Shown in pieces: positions 43,776 to 53,213 of a stretch of 64,000 nt of DNA; the first letter of the stretch is position 1; the number at the start of each line of letters is the position of its first letter. The translations under genes and the position numbers were made by a program. Below the pieces are notes generated by a model. That model was not told where the DNA came from. It saw only the letters and a list, made by a program, of their open reading frames with translations, and did not search any database. Source of the DNA: Phycisphaerae bacterium (GTDB lineage: Bacteria; Planctomycetota; Phycisphaerae; Sedimentisphaerales; Anaerobacaceae); NCBI GenBank assembly GCA_012744475.1, contig JAAYBV010000097.1, positions 1-64,000 on the forward strand, read 5' to 3'.

Positions 43776-46700
43776 TCACCACCTCTTCCTGTCGGAGATG
43801 CGGTCCCTCTCGATCAGATAGCGTTTCATCTGGTCCTCACAGGTCCGGGCGACCTCGCGGTTGCCCTGAGCCTCCGCCACCTGCTTGAGCCGCACCATCG
43901 CCAGACGCGCCGCTTCGAGCCGCAGGTTATAGCCATCGTGATTGGCGTAGCTGGACCTGTTCTTCTCGAACTTCGTGGTGTACTCGACGCAGATCTCGCT
44001 GACCCGCTGCTGAAGCTCGGGGTACCGAGCGGCAATCACCAGCAGATCGAGCATCGGCCCGGGCGACGGATCGAGGTGGAACGCCTTGATGACCATGTCC
44101 AGACCCTGCTGTCTCTGACCGGCCTCGGTGGACAGCAGAAGGTTGTGCCCGACCGAGAAGTTGGCGGCGAATTCGTCCGGATACGTGGTCCGGCCGGTGA
44201 ACATGCCACTGAACAACTGCTTGCCCTGCTCGGTCGTCACATTGACGAACAGCTTCTGCTTGTTGTTGAGGAAGACCAGACGCCAGTTGGGGTCGTACTC
44301 GAGGGCGCGGACGAAATCCTTGTCGAACTGGTTGGCCGGCATCAGGATCACCCAGACGTCGAATTTGTCGAGCTGCTCGGTCACCCACTGCCCGATCTCT
44401 CTCAGTTCGGCGGCGGTGGGGTCCCGTCCCTCGTACGCGGCCCTTCTGGCGGCCGGTCCGCCTGCCAGGATCTCGGTCCAGAGGTCGAACGTCCGGGTAT
44501 CGTAGGCGGCCTGGGCCCGGCCATCCATGAACAATTGCAGAGGCGTCCGTCCCGTGTTGGGATCGGGGTCCTGGCCCCAGGCGACAAACCCGCCCTCCGT
44601 CCAGTAGTTGAACATATTGCCGGCCAGCTTGTTCTCGCGGATGAACTGGCAGGCGTAGAACGGCTTGGCATCGGAGGCGGTCATCCGCATGAAGACCGAC
44701 GTCAGCTTCGGGTCCGCCGGCCAGTAATCCAGGTAGATCAGCTTGAACCTCAGCCCTACCCACAGGCCGAACCCAACGACAGCCACCAACACCAGTAGCG
44801 ACGCGACCTGCCACGCCGGTTTGAGGAGCATGCGGGCATCCACCTGCTTGGCCCCTCCGCCGTACCTGTCGGTCCCAAGAAACATGGCGAACAGGGGAAA
44901 CGACGAGAACGCCAGCAACGTTCCGAACGCCAGGAGCCAGAAACGCGGTTGAATCTGCGTGGGCACACCCGGCACCGGGAAGAACAGCCAAGGCCAGAAC
45001 AACAGACGCCACAATCCCAGGACGGCCAGGGCCCCGGCCAGCCCGATCAGAAGCAGGCGTTCTACGGTTTCGTCGCGATCCGCATCGGACGTTCGGGCGG
45101 CGCCGCGCAGATCCGCAATGGTCAGGATGGAGGCCACGATGCGCTGTACCAGCAATGCGATCACGGGACAGGCGACAAGAGCAGCGATCGGGATGAATCG
45201 TCGCGAGCGTACGGCCATGTAGACGGTCACCGCGGCCACGATGATGAAAACGACATCGATTTGCGGCGCGGCGGGCGCCTCGGCCTTCCCGGTGCGCTTC
45301 TTCGGAGATGGTTCCGCGAGCGTCGCACGCACCGACAGAATCGACCAGACAATCAGAGCGAGCCAGGCGAGGATGTACATCGTCAGAAACGGAATAGCGG
45401 TGCCAACCGGGTTGGTCCAGTCCAGGGCCCGATGCCACTCGTGAACGTCGCGCCAGCGTTCGGCGTGCTTGCTGACCGAGATGACAAAGGTGTGCGTCAG
45501 ATTGGTCAGGTGGAACGGATTGAAGACAACCATCGCGACGAACGCGACCGCTCCGGCGCCGACCGTGTGCATAAGGGTCCGGCGATCCAGCACGCGAAGG
45601 GCCTTGTCTCGGAGAGACAGAACCGCCGCCCCGAACGCCATGGACAGCACGAACATGCCCACGCACGTCCAACGTCCGCCGGCCGCGTGATCGGCAAAGA
45701 TCCTCAGGATACGATCGTTCATCGTGTTGGGTGGCGCGGGGAAGTACCGCGCCAGCAGTAGAAGGAACACGATGCACATTGCGACGACGTGCAGCGCCGT
45801 CAGGGCACTGCCGCTGATCTGCCGGTGCAGAACGGCCGCGATGCTGCCCCCGACGGCCAGCACCAGAAGCACAACCATCCAGTCGCCGATGCCGGAAGCG
45901 CCGGCGTTGGTCTGCGAGAAATACTCGGCCATCAACTCGGCCCGGCGACCGAGGAACTGATGGGTCAGGCCAGAGAGGACCAGCCACGTCAGAATGCTAT
46001 AAGCCGCCACCAGCCAACGTTTCGGAAGGTGCATGATCAGATGCCAGCCTACGAACGGGACCAGCACGATGAAAGCGTAAACATAGCCGCCGTGTACGTT
46101 GGACCAGAAGACCACCACCGGCACGATCAGCCAGATGTAGAGTGCGTTCCTGTAGCTGGTCAGGACCAGGATCAGGACAAAGACCGCCACCAGCAGGTTC
46201 GAGAAGCCGGCCGGACGGATGTCGAAGAAGGACCGCCCGATGAACAAGGCAAAACCCGAAGCGGCAGCGGCCAGGGCGGGGTTCACACCCAACAGCCGGG
46301 CGGTGAAGTAGATCGCGGCAACCGCCAGGAAGTACACGGCAAATTTCCAGAACACCAGCGCATCGAAGTAAGGCTCCTGCTCCGAACCGAACATTGTGGT
46401 CAGGCGGTAGAAGATGACGTGTGTCAGCCAGTTCTGGTTGATCCAGCCGGTCGGATGCCACTTGCGAACGGTTTCGAGGCCTACCTTCTCGGTGATCCAG
46501 CGAGCCCAGCCCGGCCAGGTCGCGACCTCGGCCTCCGTCGGGCCGGCGCGGTGGCTGTTGGCGCTGAAAGGCTCGACGGTGTCCACGCCGTGGTTGACAA
46601 AGTGCCGGCCGCACGCCATCGCCACCCAGGTGTCGCCGGCGGCCACCATATGCGTGCAGGCGTGAAAGGCGAAGATCAACATCGCCAGCCAGCCAGCGGC

Positions 46701-46778
46701 CACCACCCAAGCGGACCATGCCGAGCGTCGTTCGGTGGTTAACAGTATGTCCCCCTCGCCGGTCTCATTTGCCGCCAT
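43776..46778 (-). CDS. Large polytopic membrane protein, possible lipid-linked sugar transferase
   Basis: 1000 aa from ATG 46778 (GGAAAG upstream). The first 690 residues hold about twelve or more transmembrane helices, with an early HMVAAGDTWVAMACGRHFVNHG loop that is rich in Asp, Arg and His, as in GT-C enzymes. The last 300 residues are soluble, with WTEGGFVAWGQDP and LFMDGRAQAAYDTRTF, and a TPR-like helical end. I do not recognise a named family. The next gene is a polyprenyl-sugar-type GT2, so a role in transferring lipid-linked sugars outside the membrane is inferred. Confidence 0.75.
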   Translation of the reverse strand: MAANETGEGDILLTTERRSAWSAWVVAAGWLAMLIFAFHACTHMVAAGDTWVAMACGRHFVNHGVDTVEPFSANSHRAGPTEAEVATWPGWARWITEKVGLETVRKWHPTGWINQNWLTHVIFYRLTTMFGSEQEPYFDALVFWKFAVYFLAVAAIYFTARLLGVNPALAAAASGFALFIGRSFFDIRPAGFSNLLVAVFVLILVLTSYRNALYIWLIVPVVVFWSNVHGGYVYAFIVLVPFVGWHLIMHLPKRWLVAAYSILTWLVLSGLTHQFLGRRAELMAEYFSQTNAGASGIGDWMVVLLVLAVGGSIAAVLHRQISGSALTALHVVAMCIVFLLLLARYFPAPPNTMNDRILRIFADHAAGGRWTCVGMFVLSMAFGAAVLSLRDKALRVLDRRTLMHTVGAGAVAFVAMVVFNPFHLTNLTHTFVISVSKHAERWRDVHEWHRALDWTNPVGTAIPFLTMYILAWLALIVWSILSVRATLAEPSPKKRTGKAEAPAAPQIDVVFIIVAAVTVYMAVRSRRFIPIAALVACPVIALLVQRIVASILTIADLRGAARTSDADRDETVERLLLIGLAGALAVLGLWRLLFWPWLFFPVPGVPTQIQPRFWLLAFGTLLAFSSFPLFAMFLGTDRYGGGAKQVDARMLLKPAWQVASLLVLVAVVGFGLWVGLRFKLIYLDYWPADPKLTSVFMRMTASDAKPFYACQFIRENKLAGNMFNYWTEGGFVAWGQDPDPNTGRTPLQLFMDGRAQAAYDTRTFDLWTEILAGGPAARRAAYEGRDPTAAELREIGQWVTEQLDKFDVWVILMPANQFDKDFVRALEYDPNWRLVFLNNKQKLFVNVTTEQGKQLFSGMFTGRTTYPDEFAANFSVGHNLLLSTEAGQRQQGLDMVIKAFHLDPSPGPMLDLLVIAARYPELQQRVSEICVEYTTKFEKNRSSYANHDGYNLRLEAARLAMVRLKQVAEAQGNREVARTCEDQMKRYLIERDRISDRKRW

Positions 46779-46803
46779 TCGCGCACTTTCCAACAGGTTT
46801 CGG

Positions 46804-47100
46804 CTAATAACACAGAAGAAGAGTACTTCTTCTTCCGTCTATCGTCAAGAACGCCCCCCGGCCTGTTGCTCTTTGTGGAAAAGCACCCACAGAACGGGCC
46901 CGGCCGTCAAAACCGCCAAGAGCCTGCCACGCCGCAATGAAGACCTCCTGCGTCAGATCCTCGGCCAGACTCGCCTCGCGCGTCAGAAACACCAGGAATC
47001 GGTACACCGAGCCGTAATGGGCATCGATCACGGCTTCATACGCCTCGCGGCGACCCTCACGAAGGGCAGAAAGAATCCTTCGCTCAGCCTTGTCCCGCAC
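46804..47100 (-). pseudogene. Truncated ECF sigma factor, region 2 only
   Basis: 98 codons from GTG 47100, after GGAGG at a good spacing. Residues 8-65 match sigma-70 region 2 (AYEAVIDAHYGSVYRFLVFLTRE; LAEDLTQEVFIAAWQAL, read in two parts). After GGFDGRA the frame loses similarity and stops; region 4 is absent from all frames downstream. The stop lies about 25 nt from the start of the 1000-aa membrane protein gene. It is a remnant or a very short sigma-like protein. Confidence 0.7.
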
Positions 47101-47332
47101 ACACGCCTCCCGATACTGAAACTGACGTCGCCAGCCCTGCCGAGCTCTGTTTCCAGATTAGACGTTCCGCTGGCGCCACGTGTTGGCGCCTGACCACAGA
47201 ATTCTGCGGATTGTGCGTGACAAGCCACCTGCCGCGCATGCGGAATGCATGGCGGCCAGGCTCCGCCCAGACGTGGCCGATCCATCGAAATGCCGCTCGC
47301 CGCGCCCTGCCATCGTGGACCGCTTCTCGGCC

Positions 47333-48523
47333 CTACTGGCTCAGCCACTGCTCCAGCCGGTCGAGGCCCTTCTTGATGTGTTCCATCGAACAGGCGAAGC
47401 TCAGGCGCACGTTGTCGCCGCAGCCGAACGGCAGGCCCGGGACCAGGGCCACGTTGGCCTGCTCCAGCAGGGCCGAGGCGAATTGCATGCTGTCGCCGAT
47501 CCTGGTGCCGCCAATGGTCCGGCCGAAGTGCGCGGAAACGTCCGGGAAACAATAGAACGCGCCCGCCGGCTCGGCACACCACACGCCCTTGATGCCATTG
47601 AGCCGGTCGGCCATGTATTTGCCGCGTTTGGCGAACTCGACCCGCATCTTCTCGATCGTCGCATCGGCCTGCGGGCCGAAGGCGGCAATCGCTGCGTACT
47701 GGGCAAACGTCACAGGGTTCGAGGTCATGTGGTCCTGAAGACGGGACATCGCCTTGATGACGTCCAGTGGTCCGGCGGTGTAGCCCAGACGCCAGCCGGT
47801 CATGGAGAACGCCTTGCTCAGGCCGTTGAGGGTCAGCGTCCTTTGGAACGCGTCGTCGCTCAGGGCCGCGAAGCTGATGAACTTCGAGTCACCATAGACG
47901 AGCTTCTCGTAGATTTCATCGGACATCACGCAGACGTTGGTGCCTTCGAGCACCTTGGCCACGGCCCGCAGTTCGTCCGGCGTGTACATGAACCCGCCGG
48001 GGTTGCTGGGCGAGTTGAGAATGAGCATCGCGGTCTTGGGCGTGATAGCTTTTTTGAGCTGCTGCGGCGTGATCTTGTAGCTGTTGGCCTTGTCCGTCTC
48101 GACGATCTTCGTCACCGCGCCGGCCAGCTTGATCGCCTCGGGATACGTCACCCAGTAGGGTCGGGGCAGCAGCACCTCGTCGCCCGGATCGAGCACCGCC
48201 TGCATCGCCTCGTAGACCGAGTGCTTGCCGCCGATGTTGACGACGATCTGCTCGGGCGTGTACTTGAGCCCGTTCTCCCGTTCGAGCTTCTTGGCGATCG
48301 CGGTCCGCAGCTCGATGATGCCCGCAGCGGGCGTGTACTTGGTCTTGCCCTCTTTCAGGGCCCTGATTGCCGCTTCCTTGATATACTCCGGCGTATCGAA
48401 ATCCGGCTCGCCCGCTCCGAAACCGACCACATCGATCCCCTGGGCCTTCAGCTCCTTGGCTCGGGCCGTCACGGCGATCGTTGCCGAAGGCGGAACGCTC
48501 TTGGCTCTCTGGCTGATCTTCAT
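47333..48523 (-). CDS. Class I pyridoxal-phosphate aminotransferase, aspartate aminotransferase type
   Basis: 396 aa from ATG 48523. GAGEPDFDTPEYIKEAA and TKYTPAAGI at the N-terminus, NSPSNPGG, MSDEIYEKLVY, and the PLP lysine K237 in NGLSKAFSMTGWR are typical of the I-gamma aspartate/prephenate aminotransferase group. RLSFACS near the end contains the Arg that binds the substrate carboxylate. It transfers amino groups between aspartate and 2-oxoglutarate or prephenate. An in-frame extension to 48745 is not supported by an SD. Confidence 0.93.
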   Translation of the reverse strand: MKISQRAKSVPPSATIAVTARAKELKAQGIDVVGFGAGEPDFDTPEYIKEAAIRALKEGKTKYTPAAGIIELRTAIAKKLERENGLKYTPEQIVVNIGGKHSVYEAMQAVLDPGDEVLLPRPYWVTYPEAIKLAGAVTKIVETDKANSYKITPQQLKKAITPKTAMLILNSPSNPGGFMYTPDELRAVAKVLEGTNVCVMSDEIYEKLVYGDSKFISFAALSDDAFQRTLTLNGLSKAFSMTGWRLGYTAGPLDVIKAMSRLQDHMTSNPVTFAQYAAIAAFGPQADATIEKMRVEFAKRGKYMADRLNGIKGVWCAEPAGAFYCFPDVSAHFGRTIGGTRIGDSMQFASALLEQANVALVPGLPFGCGDNVRLSFACSMEHIKKGLDRLEQWLSQ

Positions 48524-48713
48524 CGTCAAAATACCCTTTCTCGTGGAATCCCATTCTGACAACCGGCGGCTCATTAAACCCAAAACCGCCCGCCAGTCAA
48601 GCGAATTCGCATTCTCGCGATTCGCCGGCGCAGGGTTGCCACGGCTGGCACCAGAACGCGACGCAAAGATGCGTGGGCAGACACTCCCCCCATTCCCGTT
48701 CGATGGAAGGCAT

Positions 48714-48743
48714 GGCCCCTCTCTACTGGGTTCGAGAGGGGCC
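48714..48743. terminator. Hairpin after the SGNH hydrolase gene
   Basis: GGCCCCTCTC pairs perfectly with GAGAGGGGCC over 10 bp around a 10-nt loop. It lies 15 nt past the stop of the minus-strand gene. There is no T-tract on either side. Confidence 0.55.
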
Positions 48744-48757
48744 ACGTGATTCTGCCG

Positions 48758-51217
48758 TCAGTCGGCCGGTGTCGGCTCGACCTTCAACACGCCGAGATAG
48801 GTGAAGTGATTGGTGTTGACGTTGTTGGTGGTCGGGGCCAGATCGATCCGGATCTCGCCGGCTTCGTCGGGCGCGATCGCGGTGACGCTTGCGAACTCGT
48901 TCTCGTTGTCCGAGGCATTCAAGGCCGCGAAGCCTGAGTCGGCTCCGGCGACCGTGTAACCCGTCTCGCGGTTGTCACGGACGCCCATTCGCGAGGCGTA
49001 GAAGGTGAAGTCGTACGTCAGCAGCGGGTCCAGTCCCGTCAGTTTGAAGCTCGGGAAGACATCGGCCAGCCCGCTGAATGTCTCGGTGTTGCCGAACAGG
49101 GAGTCGCGCGTGGCATTCGCGGGGAAGACCGGCGAGGCGAGTGTCCCGTTGGTGTTGGCGCCGTTGAACCGCCGGATCGTGACCAGACTGACCTTCGTCG
49201 CAATACCGTCGACGGTCACCAGAGCGGCCAGGCGACCGCCATCGACGCACCCGACGCTCTGTGTCACGTTGTTCCATGCATTGGCCGGATCGTCGTCCGT
49301 GGGAGTCTCCGAAGCGCCGAAATCGATGAGAAGAACCTCCAGACGCACCTGCCCCGCCACGGCTGAGCCGGCGGCGATCTGATTGCCCGCCAAGTCCTGC
49401 AACGCGCTGACACTCACCGTGAAGCTACCCAGAACGCGCTGGCCCAGCGTGAGAACAACAGTGCGACCGTCGGCGCCCGGCTCGGCGGCGACGACCTCGA
49501 CAGTCCCCTCGTTGACGCCGTAGTTGGCCGCCACGGCAGCCGTCTCCTGAGCCAGACGCTCGTCGAAGGACAGCGTGATCGTATAGCCGTTGGTGCTCTC
49601 GGCCGACAGCAGGACCGGCGCGTTGACGTCGGGGACCACGTGGAGGAACGCCCCTTCGCTCAGGGCGCTGTAGACCATGTTGCTGACGCCCACCGCAAAG
49701 ACGGCGCCGTCCATGTCCGGCGTCACGATGTCGATCGTATACGCGAAGTCGTTGGCGTCGGCGATCGCGCCGCCGTTCTTGTACCACTGCACAACATACG
49801 GAGGCGTGCTCTGAACCTGCGCCTGGAACGTGACGGACTGGTAGGCGACCACCGTCTGGCTGGCGGGCTGCCGCACAAAGACGATCGGCTGCTGCTCGGG
49901 GATCTCTTCAACCTTCATCGCGCCGAGATAGATGAAGTGATATCCGTTATTGTTGTTCGCCGTCGGGGCCAGATGGATCGTGATCTCGTTCATCGCGTCG
50001 GGCACGATGCCAAGCGCCGTCGCCACCTCGTCCACGTTGTTGGCCGGATCGAGCGTCACATACGTGGTCCCTTCGCCCACGACCGTGTAGCTCGTCTCGC
50101 GAACGTCGGTGGCGCCCATTCGTGATCCGTAGAAGGTGAAGTTGTACACTCGTTCCGGATTGAGGCCGGTCAACTTGAAGCTGGGCGTCACATTGGCCAG
50201 TCCGCCCCAGATTTCGGTGTTGCCGTAGAGGGAATCCCGCGTGGCGTTCGCGGGGAACACCGTCGATTCGAGGGTCCCGTTGGTGTTCGGACCGCTGCCG
50301 TTGAACGGGCTGAGAATCTCCAGGCCGATCGACGTCGGCACGTTCAAGGTGTTGACCAGGCCGGATAGCTGCCCGCCTGCTACACCGCCAACGGACTCGG
50401 TCACGTTGTTCCAGAAATTCACCGGGTCGTCCGGCGCCGGGCCGTTCTGCGTGAGCGTGCCCGACGTGCCGAAGTCGAATAGCAGAGTCTGCACCTTGGG
50501 CATGGCCCATGCCGCCAGCACCGGTTCGACGATCGAGCGCCACAGTTCGTAGCCGGCGGCGTTCATGTGGAGCATGTCGCTGCCGAACAGCTCGGGACGC
50601 GGCTGGCCGCTCTCGTTGAGCATCGGGGTGAACACGTCGATGAACCACAGGTGCGCATCGGTCGCGGCCAGGGCCTCCAGACGCTCGTTCAACTGCCGCG
50701 TGACCTCCACATACTGGGCCCGGCTCGGGCTCGGCTTGGTGGCGATGAAGGCGATGTCCGCCTGCGGCAACTGCTCCTCGACCAGCGCGACGAATTGCAG
50801 GTACTCGGCGTAAACCTGGTCCACAGGTTTTCCGCCGGACAGGTCGTTGTCGCCCTCGTAGACCAGGATCAGAGCCGGATCGTACGCAGCCACGACGCGA
50901 TCGAAATAGTACAGCAGGTCGCTCATGTACGAACCGCCGAAGCCGCGATTCATCACGGGATAGTCCGGGAAGTCCGTCGCCAGCGTGGTCCACATCCGAA
51001 TGCTCGAGGAGCCGACGAACAGCACCGGGTTCTCAGGCGGAGGCGTGGTCAGGTCCGTGCGTTCGAACGCCTGGATGTCGGCCTCGAAGCGGGTCGGGTC
51101 CTGCGCCCGGACCGGAGCGAGCGGCAGCACCAGGAGCGATGCCGCGAACCATATCACCAATCGCGATGTGACGCCAAGCCTGCGGTGAATCTTCACACAA
51201 TGTGCCTGTCTGGACAT
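48758..51217 (-). CDS. Secreted SGNH/GDSL hydrolase with Ig-like and duplicated C-terminal modules
   Basis: 819 aa. ATG 51217 follows GAGGAGG. The signal peptide ends near PVRAQ. The SGNH domain (about 50-240) has block I VGSSSIR (Ser about 71), GFGGS (92-96), GDND (122-125) and SDMLHMN with the Asp-x2-His pair. Then a module of about 170 aa (LLFDFGTSG, WNNVTESVGG, FKLTGLNP) is repeated near the C-terminus (LLIDFGASE, WNNVTQSVGC, FKLTGLDP), separated by an Ig-like region (FVRQPASQTVVAY) and a SbsA Ig-like region. Probably an extracellular carbohydrate esterase; the substrate is not known. Confidence 0.87.
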   Translation of the reverse strand: MSRQAHCVKIHRRLGVTSRLVIWFAASLLVLPLAPVRAQDPTRFEADIQAFERTDLTTPPPENPVLFVGSSSIRMWTTLATDFPDYPVMNRGFGGSYMSDLLYYFDRVVAAYDPALILVYEGDNDLSGGKPVDQVYAEYLQFVALVEEQLPQADIAFIATKPSPSRAQYVEVTRQLNERLEALAATDAHLWFIDVFTPMLNESGQPRPELFGSDMLHMNAAGYELWRSIVEPVLAAWAMPKVQTLLFDFGTSGTLTQNGPAPDDPVNFWNNVTESVGGVAGGQLSGLVNTLNVPTSIGLEILSPFNGSGPNTNGTLESTVFPANATRDSLYGNTEIWGGLANVTPSFKLTGLNPERVYNFTFYGSRMGATDVRETSYTVVGEGTTYVTLDPANNVDEVATALGIVPDAMNEITIHLAPTANNNNGYHFIYLGAMKVEEIPEQQPIVFVRQPASQTVVAYQSVTFQAQVQSTPPYVVQWYKNGGAIADANDFAYTIDIVTPDMDGAVFAVGVSNMVYSALSEGAFLHVVPDVNAPVLLSAESTNGYTITLSFDERLAQETAAVAANYGVNEGTVEVVAAEPGADGRTVVLTLGQRVLGSFTVSVSALQDLAGNQIAAGSAVAGQVRLEVLLIDFGASETPTDDDPANAWNNVTQSVGCVDGGRLAALVTVDGIATKVSLVTIRRFNGANTNGTLASPVFPANATRDSLFGNTETFSGLADVFPSFKLTGLDPLLTYDFTFYASRMGVRDNRETGYTVAGADSGFAALNASDNENEFASVTAIAPDEAGEIRIDLAPTTNNVNTNHFTYLGVLKVEPTPAD

Positions 51218-51374
51218 GACCGAACCTCCTCATGGTGCGCTGGAATCTGCTGCCTGCATCCGGCGGTGACGTCTGCCACATGTTCCTACAGCATCATACA
51301 GTCGCCGGCGTCGAGGGTCAATCGAAATCGTGGCGACATTGACAAGGAGGACTCGCACAGGTAGGCTGGCATGC

Positions 51375-52226
51375 ATGCGTGTCCTGCGAGCCATCCTGCT
51401 GGTGATTCTGTCCGGGCTGAGCCTGAGCGGCTGCGAGCCGGCGTCCGAGCCGGTGGTACCGATCTGGGAACAGGTCAAGATCGGCGAACTCGCACCGCCG
51501 TCGCCCGATTCCTTGCGGCAGGCGAAGTTCCTGGCGACCGTCAACCTTGACGTCTACACCATGGACGTGCCGGCCGAGAACATCCGCAAGCTCGACGATC
51601 TCTGGCAGACGCTGTCGGCCAGGCCGATCCAAACCAATAGCTACAGCGCCTTCGCGGGCAACTCCTTCCGCGTGCGGCTGGGACGCACGACGATGTGGGA
51701 GCAGATTCGGGACCTGCTGGCCGCGGCCGGGGCCCAGGATGCAGGAACCACCTCCCTGGTGATCGGCAACGACGAACCCGCGAACCTCCCTGTTGCCAAC
51801 GTCCCTCAGAACAGCGAGATCTCCTTTGTCGGCACGGACCTGTCGTCGCAAACCGTGAAAGCCGGCCCCGGACTGCTGGTGTTGCGGCTTCGCGAGCAGG
51901 CGATTCCCGGCGCTCGAGGCGTTCGCAAGATCATCGCCTATCCCGTGTATACATTGGCCTTAACCAGCGCGATTCCGGAACTGGACGAGCAGAATCGCCG
52001 GCGGGAGTTCTATTTCGACTCGGCGGCGTTCGCCGCCCAGATGACACCGGGCGACCTGCTGGTGCTGGCGCCCGACAGCTACTCGGGCGAGACCCTCACT
52101 CTGGGCGGGCGGTTTTTCAACCGGCCGGAACCGGTGTTGTTTTTCGACCCGGAAACGAAGGAGCCGCCGAAGCGCCGCCCGGCCTTTCGCGTGTTCGTCC
52201 TGGTGTGCACGCGCATCAATGATTGA
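51375..52226 (+). CDS. Lipoprotein of unknown function
   Basis: 283 aa from ATG 51375, though the best SD (AAGGAGG) is 24 nt upstream. Lipobox LSLSGC gives Cys at about residue 20. The body shows no recognised domain: KFLATVNLDVYTMDVPAENI, LWQTLSARPI, then a FVLVC end. The pattern of a planctomycete envelope lipoprotein is clear but the role is unknown. Only 6 nt separate it from the DUF362 gene, so the two form an operon. Confidence 0.75.
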   Translation: MRVLRAILLVILSGLSLSGCEPASEPVVPIWEQVKIGELAPPSPDSLRQAKFLATVNLDVYTMDVPAENIRKLDDLWQTLSARPIQTNSYSAFAGNSFRVRLGRTTMWEQIRDLLAAAGAQDAGTTSLVIGNDEPANLPVANVPQNSEISFVGTDLSSQTVKAGPGLLVLRLREQAIPGARGVRKIIAYPVYTLALTSAIPELDEQNRRREFYFDSAAFAAQMTPGDLLVLAPDSYSGETLTLGGRFFNRPEPVLFFDPETKEPPKRRPAFRVFVLVCTRIND

Positions 52227-52232
52227 GCGACC

Positions 52233-53195
52233 ATGGCTCAGAAGACTACCGTTTCGCTGATTCGATGTCACGACTATCAACCCGCAAGGGTGGCAAAGGC
52301 CGTAGAACATCAACTCCAACTGCTCGGGGGCCTTGAACGATTCGTCAAGCCCGGTGACAGCGTGCTGCTCAAACCGAACTTCATCTCGCCGCGGTCGCAC
52401 CGACAAGACCCGACGCAGACACACCCCGAGGTAATCCTGGCAGTCGCACGACTTCTCAAGGATTTCGGGGCCCGGCCGTTCGTGGGTGATTCGCCCGGAT
52501 GGGGGGACGTGCAGACCTGTGCCGAGGCGCTGGAGCTGATCGAGCCATTGAAGAGACTGGGTGTGCCTTTGCGACAACTGGACAGGCCCAGGACGCACCG
52601 TGTCGGGAGACATGGTCCGCGAGTCGGGCTCAGCGCCGTGGCGCTGGAAGCCGACGCCATCATTAACCTGCCCAAGCTCAAGGCGCACGGCCAGCTTCTG
52701 GTGACCCTGGCGGTCAAGAACATGTTCGGGTGCGTCAGCGGCAAGCGCAAGGCGATGTGTCATTACCTGTACGGAGGCGACCCGACGAGATTCTGCCGAC
52801 TGCTGATCGACATCTGCTACTTCCTCCGGCCGGCGCTGACCCTCATCGACGGCATCATCGCAATGGAGCGAACGGGTCCGTCGGGGGGCGCCAGCAGGCC
52901 CCTCGGCTGGCTGATCGGAGGCGCCGATCCGCTTTCGTGCGAGACGGTGTGCTGCCGACTGCTCGGCATCGACCCCGAGCGGGTTCCCCTGCTCCGCGCC
53001 ACGAGCGGCATGCAACTCGACGGTTTGGATCTCGACCGGATCGAGCTGGTGGGGGATCCACCGGGCGAGCCGCTCTCGGACTTCGAGCTGCCGACGCTGG
53101 CTCCGATCCGCTTCTCTCTGCGTCGGGTTCTGCGAAGCAAGCTGCGACAGATGTGGCTCCTGGCGCGCAAACCCAAGCCCGCCCCGTCCACATGA
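52233..53195 (+). CDS. DUF362 domain protein (second copy, without Cys cluster)
   Basis: 320 aa. LLKPNFISPRSH, THPEVILAVARLLKDFGARP, FVGDSPGWGD, AIINLPKLKAHGQ, TLAVKNMFGCVSGKRKA and LTLIDGIIAMERTGPSGG define the DUF362 core. The Cys cluster seen in the 29-kb copy is absent; Cys pairs ETVCCRLLG occur instead. The basic C-terminal tail may contact membrane or nucleic acid. In an operon with a lipoprotein gene. Function in the family is not established. Confidence 0.88.
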   Translation: MAQKTTVSLIRCHDYQPARVAKAVEHQLQLLGGLERFVKPGDSVLLKPNFISPRSHRQDPTQTHPEVILAVARLLKDFGARPFVGDSPGWGDVQTCAEALELIEPLKRLGVPLRQLDRPRTHRVGRHGPRVGLSAVALEADAIINLPKLKAHGQLLVTLAVKNMFGCVSGKRKAMCHYLYGGDPTRFCRLLIDICYFLRPALTLIDGIIAMERTGPSGGASRPLGWLIGGADPLSCETVCCRLLGIDPERVPLLRATSGMQLDGLDLDRIELVGDPPGEPLSDFELPTLAPIRFSLRRVLRSKLRQMWLLARKPKPAPST

Positions 53196-53213
53196 CGGAC
53201 CGACGGGGACCGT

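Noticed and set aside
47101-47332. A possible missing C-terminal part of the sigma factor in another frame near the truncated gene
   Set aside because: The direction is wrong (this DNA lies upstream of the sigma start), and frames downstream of its stop show no region 4.
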